Source of the DNA: Pseudomonadota bacterium
Lineage (GTDB): Bacteria > Pseudomonadota > Alphaproteobacteria > Caulobacterales > Caulobacteraceae
Assembly: GCA_023433585.1 (NCBI GenBank)
Contig: JAEZCL010000174.1
Coordinates: forward strand, 1-16,476
Direction: 5' to 3'
Length of the DNA stretch: 16,476 bases
Shown here piece by piece: positions 14,165-16,476 of this stretch; the first letter of the stretch is position 1, and every line of letters starts with the position of its first letter. The translations under genes and the position numbers were made by a program. Below the pieces are notes generated by a model. That model was not told the origin of the DNA, did no database searches, and saw nothing but the letters and a program-made list of their open reading frames with translations.

Positions 14165-14643
14165 GCGGCGCCTTCTGGGACTGGGCGCTCGCGGCCTACG
14201 GCGCGCCGGGCGTGGCCGAGGAATGCCTGCATCTTCAGGATGTGCACGACCAGAACGTCCCGCTGCTGCTGTGGGCCGCCTGGTGCGCCGAGACGGGCCG
14301 CGCGCCGGACGGGGAGGCGGTTGAGGCGGCCTGTGACACCGCCCGGGTCTGGGCCGATCATGCGGTGATCCCCCTGCGGACTCTGCGTCGGGCCCTGAAG
14401 ACGCGGCGGCCGGACATGGAGGACGCCGACCGCGAGGCCGTGCGGACCCAGGTCAAGGCTGTGGAGCTGGAGGCCGAGCGGCGCCTGATGCTGGCGCTGG
14501 AGGGCGTGGCGCCCGCGCCGGCCGGGGCGACGATGAAAACGCCGGATCTGCTGGTCCAGGTCGCGCGAGAGTGGGGCGACCAGGTTCCGCGCCCGGCTCT
14601 GGGTCATCTGGCGGATCGGCTGGCCCGGCGGCTTCCGGTGTGA
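14161..14643 (+). CDS. TIGR02444 family (DUF2390) protein of unknown function
   Basis: The 160-residue protein starts MSGAFWDWALAAYGAPGVAE, and the sequence ECLHLQDVHDQNVPLLLWAAW matches the TIGR02444 family core (L-Q-D-x-x-G/D-x-x-V-x-x-LLW). It is largely helical, with a charged middle and no signal peptide or membrane segment, so it should be cytosolic. Its ATG overlaps the ubiX stop as ATGA. The family has no assigned function; coupling to ubiX suggests a link to ubiquinone metabolism, but this is guilt by association only. The frame is open upstream to 14131, inside ubiX, which I discount. Confidence 0.85.
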   Translation: MSGAFWDWALAAYGAPGVAEECLHLQDVHDQNVPLLLWAAWCAETGRAPDGEAVEAACDTARVWADHAVIPLRTLRRALKTRRPDMEDADREAVRTQVKAVELEAERRLMLALEGVAPAPAGATMKTPDLLVQVAREWGDQVPRPALGHLADRLARRLPV

Positions 14644-14655
14644 ATCGGCCTTGGC

Positions 14656-14661
14656 TATAAT
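14656..14661 (+). promoter_or_regulatory. TATAAT -10-like element before the second DUF465 gene
   Basis: A perfect TATAAT lies 21 bases before the ATG at 14682, with AGGGG (14674-14677 region) as ribosome binding site in between. A -35 match is poor (TTCCGG at 14633), so promoter activity is only plausible. Confidence 0.35.
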
Positions 14662-14681
14662 GAAGGTCAGGCAGGGGCCAG

Positions 14682-14906
14682 ATGAACGACGACGAAGACC
14701 TTTCCGACGCCGCAGAGCGCGAACTGCATGAGCGGGTGAAGGCCCTGCGCCAGGAACACGCCGACCTGGACGCGGCCATCGAGGCGCTGCAGGCCGTGCC
14801 GGTGCCCGATCAGCTGCGCATCGCGCGCCTGAAGCGCAAGAAGCTGGCCCTGCGCGACGAGATCGTGCGCATCGAGGCCCGTATCCTGCCCGACATCATC
14901 GCCTGA
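14682..14906 (+). CDS. DUF465 (YdcH-like) small coiled-coil protein, second copy
   Basis: The 74-residue protein MNDDEDLSDAAERELHERVK... is acidic at the N-terminus and then forms two amphipathic helices. The C-terminal half, DQLRIARLKRKKLALRDEIV, is the DUF465 signature (RLKRKKLxLRDEI) and parallels the protein at 13257. A ribosome binding site (AGGGG) precedes the ATG. It lies 38 bases after the TIGR02444 gene and may be transcribed with ubiX or from the TATAAT upstream. It converges with the alpha/beta hydrolase gene, with seven bases between the stops. Function unknown. Confidence 0.87.
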   Translation: MNDDEDLSDAAERELHERVKALRQEHADLDAAIEALQAVPVPDQLRIARLKRKKLALRDEIVRIEARILPDIIA

Positions 14907-14929
14907 GCGGTTTTCAGCGCAGCCGCTCA
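14904..14929. terminator. Weak stem-loop spanning two convergent stops
   Basis: TGAGCGG (14904-14910) pairs perfectly with CCGCTCA (14923-14929) around a 12-base loop and includes the DUF465 stop codon. No T-tract follows the stem on either strand, so it is at best a weak terminator or a chance structure. Confidence 0.3.
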
Positions 14930-15648
14930 ACCGCCTCGACCAGCCGCGTCAGGTCGGCCGGGGTCGACAGGCGGTGGTCGCCCGCCTCGATCAGGTCCAG
15001 ACGCACGTCCGGCCCCTCGATTCGCTCGGTCAGCGTTAGGGCGTGGCGCCAGGGCACGGGTTCGTCCTGTTTGCCCTGCAGGATGTGCACCGGCGCGCCC
15101 AGGCGGATCGGCGCGTCCAGCAGCAGCCAGTTCCGCGCCTCCTCGAACATGGTGCGGGTCAGGACATAGGGGCCGAGCCCCTCGTCCGGCATCAGCGCCT
15201 CCCCATCCCTCAGGATCGCCTGGCGGATGTGATCGGGCAGGGCGGGCCACATCAGCCGCTCGGTGAAGTCCGGCGCCGGGGCGACCAGCACCAGGCCCGC
15301 CAGCTTCTCCGGCCGGGCCAGCGCCGCCAGGAGGGCGACCCAGCCGCCCATGGACGAGCCGACCGGCAGCACCGGCCCGTTGATGGCCTCGATCATGGCG
15401 ATGGCGTCCTCGCGCCACCGGCCGACGCCGGCGGCCCGCCAGTCGCCCGACGAAGCGCCGTGCGCGAAATGGTCATAACGCACATAGGCCCAGCCCCGTT
15501 CGCGGGCCGCCTGGTCCAGCGCCAGCGCCTTGGTCCCCTCCATGTCCGACCGGAAACCGCCTATCCACAACACTGTCGGGCCTTCGCCCCGGATCCGTCT
15601 GAAGGCGAGGGTTTCGCCGTCCGGGCGTTCCAGCAAGGCATGGGTCAT
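14914..15648 (-). CDS. Alpha/beta hydrolase
   Basis: The 244-residue protein has the complete alpha/beta hydrolase triad: S99 in the elbow VGSSMGG, D195 in QGKQDEPVPW, and H225 in GDHRLS. The oxyanion region VLWIGGFRSDMEGTKA and the strand YVRYDHFAHGASSG resemble the ABHD10/palmitoyl-protein-thioesterase-like branch of small serine hydrolases. No signal peptide is seen, so it is probably cytosolic. The natural substrate is unknown; a thioesterase or carboxylesterase activity is the likely class. Its start lies 138 bases from infC, with which it is divergent. Confidence 0.92.
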   Translation of the reverse strand: MTHALLERPDGETLAFRRIRGEGPTVLWIGGFRSDMEGTKALALDQAARERGWAYVRYDHFAHGASSGDWRAAGVGRWREDAIAMIEAINGPVLPVGSSMGGWVALLAALARPEKLAGLVLVAPAPDFTERLMWPALPDHIRQAILRDGEALMPDEGLGPYVLTRTMFEEARNWLLLDAPIRLGAPVHILQGKQDEPVPWRHALTLTERIEGPDVRLDLIEAGDHRLSTPADLTRLVEAVERLR

Positions 15649-15682
15649 GACGCTTTACGAAGGCTCCAAAGGCTTGCCCCGC

Positions 15683-15713
15683 TTGATTGCGCGGGCCTTC
15701 GCAGTCATATATC
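15683..15713 (+). promoter_or_regulatory. Candidate infC promoter
   Basis: TTGATT (15683-15688) and TATATC (15708-15713) are separated by 19 bases (17 if CATATA is taken as the -10). The TATATC is in the only AT-rich patch of the region. It would give a leader of about 65 bases before the AUU start. Confidence 0.4.
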
Positions 15714-15786
15714 GCCCCCGGCTGTAACGCGACCGCGATGTCGCGCGCTGCCGGCGCCCTATCGACCATACAAGGAAACGACGCCC

Positions 15787-16320
15787 ATTCGCCGCCCTAT
15801 GCAAGCGCCGCCCGTGAAAGACGGGCCCCGTATGAACCAGGACATCCGCGCGCCGCGGATTCTGCTGATCGACCAGAACGGCGAGAAACAGGGCGTCATG
15901 CCGACGTCCGCCGCCATCGAGGCCGCCGAGGAGGCGGGCCTGGACCTGGTGGAGATCGTGCCCAACGCCGATCCGCCCGTCTGCAAGATCATGGACTACG
16001 GCAAATTCCGTTTCCAGGAACAGAAGAAGAAGGCCGAGGCGCGAAAGCGCCAGAAGGTCGTCGAACTCAAGGAAATCAAGCTTCGCCCCAACATCGACAG
16101 CCACGATTATGAGGTGAAGGCCAAGGCGATGCACCGCTTCTTCGGCGAGGGCGACAAGGTCAAGGTGACCTTGCGCTTCCGCGGCCGCGAGATGGCTCAC
16201 CCCGAACTGGGCCTGAAGCTGCTGAAGAAGGTCCAGGAGGACTTCGACGAGATCGCCAAGGTGGAGTACGCCCCCCGCATGGAGGGCCGCCAGATGATCA
16301 TGATCCTGGCCCCGCGCTGA
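15787..16320 (+). CDS. infC: Translation initiation factor IF-3, AUU start codon
   Basis: From the ATT at 15787 the protein has 177 residues and reads (M)RRPMQAPPVKDGPRMNQDI, then IRAPRILLIDQNGEKQGVM. Conserved blocks are LDLVEIVPNADPPVCKIMDY and GKFRFQEQKKKAEARKRQK (N-domain and linker), then the C-domain KEIKLRPNIDSHDYEVK and GDKVKVTLRFRGREMAH. IF-3 binds the 30S subunit, keeps 50S away and proofreads start codons. The ATT is preceded by AAGGA ten bases upstream. Rare AUU starts in infC are known to let IF-3 repress its own translation, so autoregulation is expected. ATG 15799 and ATG 15832 are weaker alternatives without a ribosome binding site. A terminator follows at once, and rpmI-rplT are not adjacent. 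Confidence 0.95.
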   Translation: MRRPMQAPPVKDGPRMNQDIRAPRILLIDQNGEKQGVMPTSAAIEAAEEAGLDLVEIVPNADPPVCKIMDYGKFRFQEQKKKAEARKRQKVVELKEIKLRPNIDSHDYEVKAKAMHRFFGEGDKVKVTLRFRGREMAHPELGLKLLKKVQEDFDEIAKVEYAPRMEGRQMIMILAPR

Positions 16321-16338
16321 TCCGCCGTCCTCGATGAC

Positions 16339-16367
16339 AAACGCCCCGGCCCGCGCCGGGGCGTTTT
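16339..16367 (+). terminator. Rho-independent terminator after infC
   Basis: AAACGCCCCGG (16339-16349) pairs with CCGGGGCGTTT (16356-16366) around a six-base loop, followed by a TTTT run and CGTTT. It lies 18 bases after the infC stop. The A-run on the other side may allow use on the minus strand too. Confidence 0.92.
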
Positions 16368-16374
16368 CGTTTGG

Positions 16375-16409
16375 CTGTTCTGGCGATGCGCATGGGATGC
16401 GCAAAACAG
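16375..16409. repeat. Small inverted repeat near right edge
   Basis: TGCGCAT (16387-16393) pairs with ATGCGCA (16397-16403) around GGG, with an outer CTGTT/AACAG pair (16375-16379, 16405-16409) across an asymmetric loop. It may be a terminator for a minus-strand gene entering from the right, but there is no clear T-tract. Confidence 0.3.
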
Positions 16410-16433
16410 AGGATAAGCGGAAGTAAGGGGGGG

Positions 16434-16476
16434 CTACTCGTCCCGCGCCAGGGGGTGCTTGCTTCGCATCACCTGC
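16434..16476 (-). CDS. Possible 3' end of a minus-strand gene, cut by window edge
   Basis: Reading the minus strand from the edge gives QVMRSKHPLARDE and then a TAG stop at 16434-16436. The composition is protein-like and the fragment points toward the infC terminator, but 13 codons are too few to name a family, and an open frame this short could be chance. Confidence 0.3.
   Translation of the reverse strand, partial: QVMRSKHPLARDE

Noticed and set aside
15043..15786. Long in-frame extension upstream of infC
   Set aside because: It runs antisense through the alpha/beta hydrolase gene; IF-3 homology begins at the ATT codon.

Overview
The window reads as chromosomal DNA from a high-GC alphaproteobacterium, most likely Caulobacterales and probably Brevundimonas or a close relative. 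The support is the DUF1013/TrcR protein, the IF-3 sequence with its IRRPMQ N-terminus on an AUU codon, the DUF465 small coiled-coil proteins, and a GC-rich multi-hairpin intergenic repeat of the kind seen in this order. The taxon is inferred from family resemblance, not from a search.

Layout. Positions 1-2121 are a tight minus-strand cluster: a six-helix membrane protein, a small winged-helix regulator one base downstream, a tyrosine phosphatase, and the first 122 codons of a PabB-like aminodeoxychorismate synthase that runs off the left edge. A divergent SAM methyltransferase (about 2221-2967) shares a short upstream region with the membrane protein, and an ACTTTG/CAAAGT palindrome there is a likely operator. 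Positions 2968-3258 hold a nested palindromic repeat between convergent genes. AMP nucleosidase (amn) and an exported protein of unknown function follow on the minus strand (3259-5826).

Positions 6086-12305 are a surface-polysaccharide block. It holds a long glycosyltransferase interrupted by a +1 frameshift in a run of seven G, a polysaccharide pyruvyl transferase on the opposite strand, and an overlapping wecB-wecC pair. WecB and WecC would convert UDP-GlcNAc to UDP-ManNAc and then UDP-ManNAcA. The glycosyltransferase and pyruvyl transferase would assemble and decorate a polymer, so a pyruvylated ManNAc(A)-type glycan is a reasonable inference.

Positions 12509-16320 are conserved core genes: trcR (DUF1013) with a strong terminator, a small DUF465 protein, ubiX overlapping a TIGR02444 gene, a second DUF465 protein, a convergent alpha/beta hydrolase, and infC with an AUU start, closed by a strong terminator. 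At the right edge a 13-codon fragment may be the 3' end of a minus-strand gene.

I found no tRNA, rRNA, CRISPR array, transposase or phage gene. No clearly new multi-gene system is evident. The features most worth a second look are the frameshifted glycosyltransferase with its unassigned ~310-residue N-terminal region, the nested palindromic element, and the regulator/operator unit.
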